From Chloroflexi bacterium 13_1_40CM_65_17 (GTDB lineage: Bacteria > Chloroflexota > Dormibacteria > Dormibacterales > Dormibacteraceae), in contig MNES01000058.1 in the NCBI GenBank assembly GCA_001917815.1, positions 1 through 64,000 on the forward strand: a stretch of 64,000 nucleotides of DNA. The letters run 5' to 3'. Both the position numbers and the translations under genes were made by a program. The notes under the pieces were generated by a model. That model saw only the letters and a program-made list of their open reading frames with translations, ran no database searches and had not been told where the DNA came from. Numbering within the stretch: position 1 is the stretch's first letter; each line of letters opens with the position of its first letter. This document shows, piece by piece, positions 33,260-41,540 of this stretch.

Positions 33260-34026
33260 AACCGCCACGTAAGGCGCGCGCGATCCGCCAGGTGCTCGCC
33301 GCCGAACCAGCGGAAGAAGACGGCAAGCGCCGCGACCGCCATCGTTGCTTTGCCGAGGACCATGAGCACCGCGCCGGCGAGCGTCTGGTCTATGAGCGCG
33401 GTCAACCCGGAGACAAGCCTTGGCGCGTTGACGTAGAACTCATAGAAGGGGACGCGCGAGAAGAGAAGGACGAGGGCGACCCCATCCTGCGGGAGGGTCG
33501 CGGCGAGCATGTACAGGAGCTTGATGCCGGGTGACAGCTTCCAGCGGGCGTAGGCGGACGTCGCCTCCAGGATCGGCCAGTAGAGCAGCAGTCCCGCACC
33601 GATGAACGTGAGGTGCTCCACAATGTGCAGCGATTCCGAGCGCAGGGTGGCGTCATAGAGAGCCGGAAGATGCCAGCCGATCATCACGCCGGCTGCGACG
33701 ACCTGCGCAGGAATCGGCTCCGTGATGGCTCTCACGAACGGGAGGCCGGCGAGCAGACCGGCCATCCGCCGCGACAGGCCCAGAAGCATGAGGGGCGGCG
33801 CAACGAACCCGAGCAGGACGTGCTGCAGCATGTGGATGCTGTCGAGGTAGTGGTCGCTGATGGTGTCGATCGGAGTCTCGAGCGCGGCCCACAGCGTCAC
33901 CAGCCCCAGGCCGAAGTAGAACGTGTGCTTCGGCTGGGCGTCGTCGACCTGCCGTGCCAGCCAGGCGTGGCCAAGGAACAGCGCCGCAAGGCCCGCATAG
34001 ACCGTAGGATCCAGCGGCCAGCTCAC
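33256..34026 (-). CDS. ctaG: CtaG/caa3-type cytochrome oxidase assembly protein
   Basis: A 256-residue protein with about seven membrane helices, of the caa3_CtaG family (unrelated to the Cox11-type CtaG). 'SIHMLQHVLLGFVAPPLMLLG' and 'WHLPALYDATLRSESLHIVEHLTFIGAGLLLYWPI' carry the conserved histidines thought to bind copper. It helps assemble the CuA or CuB centre of the oxidase. The GTG start is 17 nt after the stop of the upstream membrane protein. It is the last gene of a four-gene copper/oxidase cluster (36482 to 33256) on the minus strand. Confidence 0.9.
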   Translation of the reverse strand: MSWPLDPTVYAGLAALFLGHAWLARQVDDAQPKHTFYFGLGLVTLWAALETPIDTISDHYLDSIHMLQHVLLGFVAPPLMLLGLSRRMAGLLAGLPFVRAITEPIPAQVVAAGVMIGWHLPALYDATLRSESLHIVEHLTFIGAGLLLYWPILEATSAYARWKLSPGIKLLYMLAATLPQDGVALVLLFSRVPFYEFYVNAPRLVSGLTALIDQTLAGAVLMVLGKATMAVAALAVFFRWFGGEHLADRARLTWRF

Positions 34027-34043
34027 TTCATGAGCCTAGGTCA

Positions 34044-35453
34044 TCACCCTCCGGCTGTAATCGGCTGGGCGAGGATCCACAAGCTGGTCATGGTGTACAT
34101 GACCATCAGGAGGAGCATCGGATACTGGCTCAGCAGCGCGCGCTGGGCAGTACGGAATCTCTCGCCTGCTTTGAGATGTGACAGGTACACCGCGATGACG
34201 TGCCCGATGACGATCAAGATGATCTGGGCGAACCATACTGTCGACGCCTGGGCGAGCGCGAAGCTTGGCTTGTAGCCCACGACCGCGGGCAGAAGATGCC
34301 AGCCCTTGGCGAGCGGGTCGTCGAGCAGCGGTATCAAGGCCTGCGACTGGACCATCACATAGTTGTAGTTGTGCGCGGCGTTGTAGACGAGGGCGATGGG
34401 GACCAGTGTCAGCGCGAATGCCGTGGCGGTCGCCTTCAGGTCGACCTTGCGATTCCCGAAGTAGATCACCATCTCCATGAAGGCGATGAATATGAGAAGG
34501 AACGCCGCCGTGACCAGAAGCAGCCCGACCGTTTTGAAGACGAAGAAACCAAACGCGCCGTAGGGCTGCCATAAAGGCTCTAGGGCGACGCTGAAGTTTT
34601 GCCACGCCGGCGTGACCTCGATGCCGTCGAACGCAAGGGTGCTCAGCATCAGGATCACGAACACGACCCGGTCCCAGCCTGTTGGGCTCGGTTGGAGCAT
34701 GCCGACACCCCACGGCCGGATATAGACGGCGGTGATGATGCCGCCGTCGTCGCGCGCAGCCTCGACCGGTCCGAACCTGCCCACGATGCTAAACAGCACC
34801 GTGAAGGCTTCGCAATGCTCGAGCCACGCTTCGCGGCCGTACAGGATCATGCCCGCGAGCGTCACCGCGGTGTAGACGGCCGCCAGTGTGCCCAATATCC
34901 ATGGGCGGTTGGCCATCCCTGTGGTGAGCTCGAGACACGCGAACCCGAGATAGGCGGCCCCCGCCGGCCAGATGCCAAGGCTCCCCACCCAGTGGGGAGC
35001 TCCGCCGCGAAGCGGCGGCGAGGGGAGGCCCAATCTCTTCATTACGTCGTAGATCGCGGCCCAGGGATTGAGCAGATACCACAGGTTGCCGACGAGCCCC
35101 GACACGATCACAGTCGCCGCCCAGAAGTAGATCCAGGTCAGGTATTCGGCCGGGTTGCGCGTGGCGTCCGGAGATCCGAAGAGGCCGGTGATGATGATCA
35201 GGGTCAATCCGAGCACCCCGATCAGCCCGCCGATGATACGCGGCCAGGGCGAGCGTGCGATGGGGAGCAGAAACGGCAGCGCGCGCCGCGGGTACTGGAT
35301 CGCCTCGGCGCCCACCTGGTCGCCCGCGAACAGGACGACAAGCACGAACGACACGACCACCACGCCGCCCGCCGCAAAGAGATAAATGGCCAGCGACGCG
35401 GGCAGGTCATACCGGACGCCGAACCCGTGAAGCAGGACTGCGGTGGCGGCCAT
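34044..35453 (-). CDS. multi-pass membrane protein of the CtaG cluster, interrupted in frame by a repeat
   Basis: A 469-residue protein with about eleven to twelve membrane helices, starting 'AATAVLLHGFGVRYDLPASLAIYLF'. It resembles proteins labelled 'fenitrothion hydrolase' in actinobacterial genomes, a label from one phosphotriester-degrading isolate and doubtful as a general function. Conserved His in 'LLHGFG', 'AAHNYNY' and 'GHVIAVYL' could bind metal or heme. The gene lies between a cupredoxin and ctaG, so a role in copper or oxidase maturation is more likely. DNA 34980-35028 is hairpin repeat copy F; it encodes 'LPSPPLRGGAPHWVGS' in a loop without breaking the frame. ATG 35453 overlaps the cupredoxin stop. 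Confidence 0.7.
   Translation of the reverse strand: MAATAVLLHGFGVRYDLPASLAIYLFAAGGVVVVSFVLVVLFAGDQVGAEAIQYPRRALPFLLPIARSPWPRIIGGLIGVLGLTLIIITGLFGSPDATRNPAEYLTWIYFWAATVIVSGLVGNLWYLLNPWAAIYDVMKRLGLPSPPLRGGAPHWVGSLGIWPAGAAYLGFACLELTTGMANRPWILGTLAAVYTAVTLAGMILYGREAWLEHCEAFTVLFSIVGRFGPVEAARDDGGIITAVYIRPWGVGMLQPSPTGWDRVVFVILMLSTLAFDGIEVTPAWQNFSVALEPLWQPYGAFGFFVFKTVGLLLVTAAFLLIFIAFMEMVIYFGNRKVDLKATATAFALTLVPIALVYNAAHNYNYVMVQSQALIPLLDDPLAKGWHLLPAVVGYKPSFALAQASTVWFAQIILIVIGHVIAVYLSHLKAGERFRTAQRALLSQYPMLLLMVMYTMTSLWILAQPITAGG
34980..35028. repeat. double-hairpin repeat copy F inside a coding region
   Basis: GCTCCCCAC/GTGGGGAGC (34980-34988, 34992-35000), then CCGCCGC/GCGGCGG (35002-35008, 35012-35018), then CGAGGGGAGG. 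The same layout as copy A at 11719, but here it is read through as part of a membrane protein. Confidence 0.8.
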
Positions 35454-35809
35454 CAGCTCACCACGAGGTGCCCAAGGTGCGCGCTGGTCGATTCCCACTC
35501 GATCTCGAAGTCGCCGGTGTTCACTGCCTGGAACGTTTGCGCGACCACCTGACCCACCTTGGTATCGAAGTGGATGTCGTAGCCATGCAGGTGCACCTCG
35601 CCGTCGGTGTCGCTGGTGACGCTGATCGTCACGGTGTCGTTCTTATGAGCCGTGAGGTCGCTCGGCGACATCGACTTGGCGCCGGTCACCGTGACGTCGA
35701 GCGTCACCGGCTTGCCGGCCGGATTCTGGTCGGCGAAGATGAGGATCCCACCGATGGCGATGAAAATCACGACGACGGCGACCACGATGGGTACGCGATA
35801 GCGATTCAT
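35453..35809 (-). CDS. membrane-anchored cupredoxin-like protein
   Basis: A 118-residue protein with one N-terminal membrane helix (about 6-25) and a cupredoxin-like beta-sandwich. 'AHKNDTVTISVTSDTDGEVHLHGYDIHFD' and the C-terminal 'FEIEWESTSAHLGHLVVS' are typical. Several His residues ('HLHGYDIH', 'SAHLGH') could bind copper, but the Cys ligand of type 1 sites is missing, so it may hold copper differently or not at all. ATG 35809 follows GGAGAC. It is the second gene in the cluster leading to ctaG and is coupled to the next gene by a TGATG overlap. Confidence 0.75.
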   Translation of the reverse strand: MNRYRVPIVVAVVVIFIAIGGILIFADQNPAGKPVTLDVTVTGAKSMSPSDLTAHKNDTVTISVTSDTDGEVHLHGYDIHFDTKVGQVVAQTFQAVNTGDFEIEWESTSAHLGHLVVS

Positions 35810-35855
35810 GAAACGTCTCCTTGCAAATTTGCGATGCGCGCGCGAGCGCGCCGGA

Positions 35856-36482
35856 TCAGTGGGTACTGATGTGCAAGGACGACGGCGGTCCGCGCTTGGC
35901 CAGGGAGGTACCGGCCACGCGAGACATGAGCAGGGCTCGATCCGGCGTCGCGTAAGCGGCCCTTGCTGTGAGCGCCGGCAGTGGCGCCGCTCGCAAAGCC
36001 GCAACGGCATCCCTGATTGAACCGACCGCCGACTCGACATGCGCTCCGAGCCAGCGGAGCGCAAGGGTGGCGATGACTGCGACCGGGAGCTGGCCCAGCG
36101 CGCCCCAGAGCAGAAGGTCCGGCGCCGACCCGACCGGCGAGCCGGCGATCAGAGCCTCGACGACCTCCTGGCCCGCGAACACCGCCAGCTGGATGGTGAA
36201 CAGGACGGCCAGCAGGCCGACGAATGAAGGTCGGGAGACGGGTCGGACCCGGCGGCCCCCCAGCACTCGTGCCAGGCCCACGAGCAGCAGCCCGGCCAGC
36301 ACGGCCGCTGCAATCGCGCCGAGAGTTGTCTTCACCAGCAGCGGAAAGTAGGAATGAGCGCCGGTGCTCTGCACCTGTTGCGCGGCAGCGCCAAACCGCA
36401 TCTGGTAAGCGAGCAGGTGGCCGGCTTGCGACCCGACCAGCGCCAGCCCGACCACCGCGACAGCCTTCCGACTACCGCTCAT
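35856..36482 (-). CDS. membrane protein of unknown function, first gene of the ctaG cluster
   Basis: A 208-residue protein with about four membrane helices (about 5-25, 45-70, 88-110 and 122-145) and a polar C-terminus ending 'SSLHISTH'. No family was recognised. 'GHLLAYQMRFG' in the first helix region has a His that might bind metal. TAAAAT (36496-36491) lies 8 nt before the ATG, so the operon promoter is probably here. The genes that follow are a cupredoxin, a multi-pass membrane protein and ctaG. Confidence 0.65.
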   Translation of the reverse strand: MSGSRKAVAVVGLALVGSQAGHLLAYQMRFGAAAQQVQSTGAHSYFPLLVKTTLGAIAAAVLAGLLLVGLARVLGGRRVRPVSRPSFVGLLAVLFTIQLAVFAGQEVVEALIAGSPVGSAPDLLLWGALGQLPVAVIATLALRWLGAHVESAVGSIRDAVAALRAAPLPALTARAAYATPDRALLMSRVAGTSLAKRGPPSSLHISTH

Positions 36483-36490
36483 GGTTGAGG

Positions 36491-36496
36491 ATTTTA
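36491..36496 (-). promoter_or_regulatory. -10 element of the ctaG cluster
   Basis: TAAAAT on the minus strand, 8 nt before the ATG at 36482. No ribosome binding site lies between them. Confidence 0.45.
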
Positions 36497-36529
36497 GGCG
36501 CCCGATCGTAAGCGGCTCGTAAGCCCTCC

Positions 36530-37294
36530 TTAGAGGATGCTGGAAAGGAACTGCTTTGTGCGCGGGTGCTGGGGTCGGGTGAAAAATTCGTCCGGCGAAC
36601 CCTCCTCGAGGATGGCCCCGGTGTCCATGAGGACGGCGCGGTGGGCCACTTCTCTGGCGAAACCGACCTCGTGAGTTACCACGATCATCGTCATGCCCTC
36701 CTCCGCAAGCTGGCGCATTGCGCGCAGGACGTCGCCGACCAGCTCGGGGTCGAGAGCGGAGGTTGGTTCATCGAACAGCATCAGCGCCGGGTCCATCGCC
36801 AGCGCTCGTGCGATTGCAACCCGCTGCTGCTGGCCACCAGAAAGCTGATGCGGATAGACGTCCGCCTTCTCCACGAGCCCGACCTTCGCGAGGAGCTCCC
36901 TGGCACGAGCGCCCGCCGCCTTCCGGTCCACTCCCTTGACATGGATTGGAGCCTCGATGACGTTTTCGAGCGCGGTCATGTGCGGGAAGAGGTTGAAGCG
37001 CTGAAACACCATTCCGATCTCGGCGCGCTGCCTGGCCACGAGCGCCTCCTTCTGTTCGACCATGCGTCCGCTGCGTTCGATATAACCCATGAGGTGGCCA
37101 TTCACCCGGATCCGCCCGCCGTCGATCTTTTCGAGATGGTTGATGCAGCGCAGGAACGTCGTCTTGCCAGAGCCGCTCGCGCCGAGGATCACGACGACCT
37201 CCCCACGTTTGACGTCAAGGTCGACGCCGCGCAGTACGTGCAGGTTGTGGAAGTACTTGTGGACCTGGTGGGCTTCGACCATCTGGGCCGCCAC
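36530..37294 (-). CDS. polar amino-acid ABC transporter, ATP-binding protein
   Basis: A 254-residue ATPase of the GlnQ/HisP type: Walker A '[10 protein letters not shown]', Q-loop '[18 protein letters not shown]', signature '[15 protein letters not shown]', Walker B '[14 protein letters not shown]' and H-loop 'VVTHEVGFA'. A 13-residue insertion between strand and Q-loop ('[17 protein letters not shown]') is common in this group. The GTG at 37294 overlaps the permease stop, with AAGGAG 8 nt upstream. It powers the permease encoded before it. Confidence 0.95.
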   Translation of the reverse strand: MAAQMVEAHQVHKYFHNLHVLRGVDLDVKRGEVVVILGASGSGKTTFLRCINHLEKIDGGRIRVNGHLMGYIERSGRMVEQKEALVARQRAEIGMVFQRFNLFPHMTALENVIEAPIHVKGVDRKAAGARARELLAKVGLVEKADVYPHQLSGGQQQRVAIARALAMDPALMLFDEPTSALDPELVGDVLRAMRQLAEEGMTMIVVTHEVGFAREVAHRAVLMDTGAILEEGSPDEFFTRPQHPRTKQFLSSIL

Positions 37295-38313
37295 TATCTG
37301 TGCTCCTTGGGCGGCAAGGCGGCGACGGTGGCGGGCCTGCGAACCTGCGGCGCCCCCAGGAAGATGCGGCGCAAGTTGTCGGTTAGGCTCGCGCGAACCT
37401 CGCTCCGGCGTTCGCCGAGCCGGATTTCGATCTGAGCCTGGATCAGCGACAAGACGGTCGTCATCGCCAGGTAAAAGATTCCTGCCGCCACGAGGCTCTC
37501 GACCACTTTGAAGTTGTGCGCGTAGATCTGCAGGGTCACCAGCGTCAGCTCCTGCAATCCGATGTAGGACACGAGCGACGTCGTCTTGAGCATCGATATG
37601 AACTCGTTGCCGGTCGGCGGCAGAATGACCTTCAATGCTTGCGGTAGGACGATGCGCCGCATGGCCAGGCCGTAGGTCATACCGAGCGCCTTTGCCGCTT
37701 CCATCTGGCCACGGTCGATCGCTTCGATGCCGGCGCGAACGATCTCCGACATGTAGGCGCCCTCGTTGAGAGAGAGCGCAACGTATCCGGCTGCGAATGA
37801 GCTCGTTGCGATGAGGAGGGCGATCTTGGTCAGAACCCCGGCGCCGCCGGCATCCATCGATTCGAGGATCAGCGGTACACCGTACGCGGTCAATACGAGC
37901 TGAAGGAAGACGGGGGTGCCCCGCCAGACCCATATGTAGAGACCGGACAGGACTCGGAGTACCGCGATTCGGGACTGACGTCCGAGCGCGGAGAACAGGC
38001 CGAGGACCACGCCGGTCGTTTGCGCGAGTATGGCCAGGACGAACGTGACCTGCACGGCCCTGTAGACCTGTGGAAACGTGAAGTACGTCTTGAGGTATGC
38101 GATGTCGTACGGGAATGTCGTGTGGAAGGCCGCGAGCCAGAAGCGCTTGATCGGTTCCTGGTCGAAAAGGCTGTACACGAGGAACGCGGCGACAAGCAGA
38201 CCGGCGAGGGTGAGAACGATGTTGGCTACGAACCAGGCATCGCGCTCGACGACCGGACCTCGGAGCTCCGGTTCGGGCACGTCCGCCGGCGCCGGCCGGA
38301 TCGTCGTGCTCAC
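37294..38313 (-). CDS. polar amino-acid ABC transporter, permease
   Basis: A 339-residue membrane protein. After an N-terminal helix it carries the HisM/GlnP-type permease domain with the EAA loop '[42 protein letters not shown]'. The long N-terminus with an additional helix is usual for single-permease transporters that work as homodimers. The GTG start lies 21 bp after the stop of the binding-protein gene. The exact amino acid is unknown. Confidence 0.93.
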   Translation of the reverse strand: MSTTIRPAPADVPEPELRGPVVERDAWFVANIVLTLAGLLVAAFLVYSLFDQEPIKRFWLAAFHTTFPYDIAYLKTYFTFPQVYRAVQVTFVLAILAQTTGVVLGLFSALGRQSRIAVLRVLSGLYIWVWRGTPVFLQLVLTAYGVPLILESMDAGGAGVLTKIALLIATSSFAAGYVALSLNEGAYMSEIVRAGIEAIDRGQMEAAKALGMTYGLAMRRIVLPQALKVILPPTGNEFISMLKTTSLVSYIGLQELTLVTLQIYAHNFKVVESLVAAGIFYLAMTTVLSLIQAQIEIRLGERRSEVRASLTDNLRRIFLGAPQVRRPATVAALPPKEHR

Positions 38314-38334
38314 GCGGTCTCTACTGCCGCGGGA

Positions 38335-39210
38335 TCAGCCGGTCGGATTCCCGGACACGACGATCCCGGAGGCGGGAATCGCACCGTCCTGCAAGTTCCA
38401 CTGCGTCAGGATCTTCTGGTAGGTCCCGTCGTTGAAGATCGCCTGCATCGCTTCCTGAACCGCCTTGAGCATGTCCTTTCTCTTGGGATCGACCGCGATC
38501 CCCTCGGGGGCTTGCGCGATCGGCTTGCCGGCGATGGCAAAAGACGTTCGATCCTGCTTCACGTAGTACGCAGCCACAGGCGAGTCGTCCATCGCGGCGT
38601 CGACCGCCCCGAGCTTCAGCTTCTGCACGGCGTCGGTGTCTGCCGGGAAGGTCTGGATGTTGATCTTGTTGCTGCTGCAGTCCGCGCCATTGGCCGCGGT
38701 AAGGGTGTCCTGCTCCGTGGTCGTGACCTGGACCGCGACCTTCTTACCACAGAGGCTCGAGATCCCGGTGATCCCCTCAGGATTGCCCGCCTTGACGAGG
38801 ATGGACTGGCCGGCAGAGAAGTAGCCGACGAACGCCACTTGCTTCTGCCGGTCAGGGGTGATGCTCATCGCGGACATGATGGCGTCCCCTTTCTTGGCCA
38901 GCAGCGCGGGGATGATGGTCGAGAAGTCCTGCGTCTGGATGGTGGCGGTCAGGCCCATCTTGGCCGCGATCGCATTCGCGATGTCGACATCGAAGCCGAC
39001 CGCTTTGTTGGTAGCGGGGTCGATGGACTCCTGAGGCGGATAAGTAGTGTCAGACAGGAACGTGATCGTTCCCGCGGTGATCAGGTTGGATGGGGCTTTC
39101 ACGGTTCCGGAGCTCGGGCTGGAGGACCCTGTCCCGCTCGTGCCCCCACATGCCGCAACGATCAGTGCGGCGGCCACGACCACTGACACTCGCAACAGAT
39201 TCGCTCTCAT
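38335..39210 (-). CDS. amino-acid ABC transporter, solute-binding lipoprotein
   Basis: A 291-residue family 3 solute-binding protein. The signal peptide ends in lipobox 'VAAC' (Cys about 21). The mature protein has 'ITFLSDTTYPPQESIDPATNKAVGFDVDIANAIAAKMG' and 'FSTIIPALLAKKGDAIMSAMSITPDRQKQV', typical of polar amino-acid binding. Two internal Cys may pair ('SLCGKK' and 'GADCSS'). The ATG at 39210 is 6 nt after TACAAT (39222-39217), a clear leaderless promoter. It leads the three-gene transporter operon. Confidence 0.95.
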   Translation of the reverse strand: MRANLLRVSVVVAAALIVAACGGTSGTGSSSPSSGTVKAPSNLITAGTITFLSDTTYPPQESIDPATNKAVGFDVDIANAIAAKMGLTATIQTQDFSTIIPALLAKKGDAIMSAMSITPDRQKQVAFVGYFSAGQSILVKAGNPEGITGISSLCGKKVAVQVTTTEQDTLTAANGADCSSNKINIQTFPADTDAVQKLKLGAVDAAMDDSPVAAYYVKQDRTSFAIAGKPIAQAPEGIAVDPKRKDMLKAVQEAMQAIFNDGTYQKILTQWNLQDGAIPASGIVVSGNPTG

Positions 39211-39216
39211 GCGCCG

Positions 39217-39222
39217 ATTGTA
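39217..39222 (-). promoter_or_regulatory. leaderless -10 of the amino-acid transporter operon
   Basis: TACAAT on the minus strand, then 6 nt and the ATG at 39210. Confidence 0.6.
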
Positions 39223-39241
39223 GTCCGAGCCCCCGACGCGA

Positions 39242-40345
39242 CTAGGTGGCCGGCCTGTGCTCGGCGCGCCATTCCTTCCAGTCGGCCCGCACGATCCTGG
39301 CCATCTTTGTCGCCGCTTCGCGCAGCCATGCCGATTTGCGGCGCTTGAGGTCGCCGAGGACCACCTTGCCCGCACCCCGCGTGCCGAGATGGATGTTGCC
39401 CGCCTCCCACCCCATCGCCCTCAAGAGCCTGCCTTCATCCCGCGGCTTCGGAAGCGAGTCGAGCTCGATTCGGCTGCAGTCGGGTGACAGGCGGCGCACG
39501 AGCCAGGCGTCGTGCACCTCAGTCAGCGGATCTGGGCAGCGCACAGCCGAGCCGGCCAGGTCCAGGTAGAAGATCCGGCCGCCGGCATGGTCCTTCTGAG
39601 CCCACTCCCAAGCCGAGGGAGCCAGCGCTTTGGCCTCGTGAGCGACGGCCGAGCCCTTCCATTCGGCGACCGCGACCAGGCGCTCGCGTCCAAGGCTCCC
39701 CAGACCTGACCGCCGCCGCACGAACCGCACCCGTCCCGCGCCATCCGGAAGCCGCTCGACGAGCAGGGTTTTGAGGTGAGGCGGCAGAGAACCGCGCGCG
39801 GATGGCAGGGCCTTTAAGCGCGCCCAGAAGGCGACCGGGTCGCGGAGTCTTCCCGTCGTCATCTTTCGCAGCCACCGATCGTTCTCTGCCAGGACCACGG
39901 GCCGGCCGCCGGCACGCAAGGCGCCGACGTACCCGGCGATGATCGCCCCGCACGCCTGCTTGAGGTCGATGTTCAGATGCCCCTCGGCCGCCGCGAGGCC
40001 GGCGCTGGTGGCCAGGCGTACGAGATCGAAGGTGAACGGCATCCGGTACGCCTCGTCGAAATCGCTGACCCCCCAGATGAGCCTCCCCTCCGCGTCTCGC
40101 CAGGTGCCGTAGTTCTCCACGTGAAGGTCACCGACCGCCAGCACCCGCGGGGCCTCGGCCAGGTCAGGGAGAACCTGCGGCGCGAGCTGCGCCCATCTAT
40201 AGAAGGTCGCGCGAAGGAAGCTGAAGGTGTCGGCGGCCATCATCTCGTGCTTGTAGTCGAGCTCGTGCCGCCGCAGTGGGGTGTGCTCTCGAAGCCAGCC
40301 CTCGAATCTGCGTGTGGATTCGGTGATGTCGGGAGTCGCGGCCAC
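39242..40345 (-). CDS. DUF2252 family protein
   Basis: A 367-residue protein matching DUF2252: 'HEMMAADTFSFLRATFYRW', 'VLAVGDLHVENYGTW' and 'WGVSDFDEAYRMPFTFDLVRLATS'. The GDLHxxNF and DFDxA pairs resemble the catalytic loop and metal site of aminoglycoside-phosphotransferase-like kinases, so a small-molecule kinase is possible but unproven. GTG 40345 is the start that keeps only the conserved region. The upstream in-frame extension has no homology-like features. Confidence 0.8.
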   Translation of the reverse strand: MAATPDITESTRRFEGWLREHTPLRRHELDYKHEMMAADTFSFLRATFYRWAQLAPQVLPDLAEAPRVLAVGDLHVENYGTWRDAEGRLIWGVSDFDEAYRMPFTFDLVRLATSAGLAAAEGHLNIDLKQACGAIIAGYVGALRAGGRPVVLAENDRWLRKMTTGRLRDPVAFWARLKALPSARGSLPPHLKTLLVERLPDGAGRVRFVRRRSGLGSLGRERLVAVAEWKGSAVAHEAKALAPSAWEWAQKDHAGGRIFYLDLAGSAVRCPDPLTEVHDAWLVRRLSPDCSRIELDSLPKPRDEGRLLRAMGWEAGNIHLGTRGAGKVVLGDLKRRKSAWLREAATKMARIVRADWKEWRAEHRPAT

Positions 40346-40403
40346 TGCACGTATTGTCGGATGCAACCATCGAATCGACCGATGCCGGTTTGCGCAGAGG
40401 TGC

Positions 40404-41495
40404 CTAGTGCAGCGATTCGCCCGGCGCGGCACCCTCCCACGCGGTGGTCTCCCAGTTGTCCTGGCGCGCCGCCAGCGGCATCCATGGCGGCAGATCCATG
40501 AGGAGCTCTTGGGCCAGCGCGGCCGCGTACGGCTCGTAGCCCTTGCGAAGCTTCTTCAACCGGTCTCGAAATGCATCCGCATCGACCGCCATGCCGGCGC
40601 TCGACATGGCCTCGACCAGGGCCGCGAGCTCAGGCTCGGTCAGCCGATCGGGGACGTCAAACTTCGGCGCCGCCCTGAGGACCTGACTCAGGTCGCCAAG
40701 CGCGTGCCGTCCCATCGCGTACACCCGCCGGGCTTGCCATGTGCGGCCTGTGGCCTTGCCCGCCTGCCACAGGGCGGAGAAGTCGAGGATCGCGGTCAGC
40801 GCGGCGACCCAAGACTGGTTTTCGTGCTGCGAGCGGAAGTAGCAGAGAACCTGGTAGGAGAGATGGCTCTCCAGGAGCTCTGCGGTCCATTGCTCCCACG
40901 TGCCCATCAACGGGATCAGCTCGTTGACCTCGCCCGCGGCGATGGCGCGACGCAGCAGGTCGCCGGCGCTCGGCGGCGACCCGGCCCATTCGTCGAGCAT
41001 CGAGATGGTCGTCTCCCGGCGCGAGAAGCCCTGATACAGAACAGGGAGATACGAGATGACGACCGCGAGGAACGCGAAACCCATGCCGGCCTCGGCGACG
41101 GTGACCAGTCGTGCGAGGTCCGTCTTGGGTGCGAAGTCTCCGATGCCAAGGGTCGTGAACGTCCACCCGCTGACATAGATCGCGGTGATCACGCTCGGAA
41201 AGTCGAATCCCGTCGCCCACAGCAGGAGGGCGAATCCCGTGATGAGGATCGCGCCCCACAGACCGATAAGGACGAGAAGGGAGATCGGTCCGTACGTGCT
41301 GAGGTACGCCTCGCGCTGCTCCCCCGCGCGCATCTGCCTGCCGACCGCTGCCCATGGCTTCCAGCTGACCTGGTAGAAGATTTTCGACACGCGCAAGCGT
41401 CCCGAGACGCGCCGCGGCAGGACGATGGTTTCGAACGCGTCTCTCAGGACGACGAAGACCAGAATGAGTCCAACAAGAGCGGCCAGCACATGCAT
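40404..41495 (-). CDS. two-helix potassium channel family protein
   Basis: A 363-residue protein. After an N-terminal helix and a cytoplasmic stretch come two membrane helices (about 70-95 and 130-155) enclosing the pore loop 'GWTFTTLGIGDFAPKT'. TTLGIGD is a variant of the TVGYGD selectivity filter (Ile-Gly in place of Tyr/Phe-Gly). The large cytoplasmic C-terminus (about 160-363) is helical and is not a recognisable RCK domain. It would conduct potassium or another cation, with gating unknown. Confidence 0.75.
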   Translation of the reverse strand: MHVLAALVGLILVFVVLRDAFETIVLPRRVSGRLRVSKIFYQVSWKPWAAVGRQMRAGEQREAYLSTYGPISLLVLIGLWGAILITGFALLLWATGFDFPSVITAIYVSGWTFTTLGIGDFAPKTDLARLVTVAEAGMGFAFLAVVISYLPVLYQGFSRRETTISMLDEWAGSPPSAGDLLRRAIAAGEVNELIPLMGTWEQWTAELLESHLSYQVLCYFRSQHENQSWVAALTAILDFSALWQAGKATGRTWQARRVYAMGRHALGDLSQVLRAAPKFDVPDRLTEPELAALVEAMSSAGMAVDADAFRDRLKKLRKGYEPYAAALAQELLMDLPPWMPLAARQDNWETTAWEGAAPGESLH

Positions 41496-41540
41496 CGTCA
41501 GATCAACCCTGACACCGCCGCGGAAATTCTGCGGACCAGG

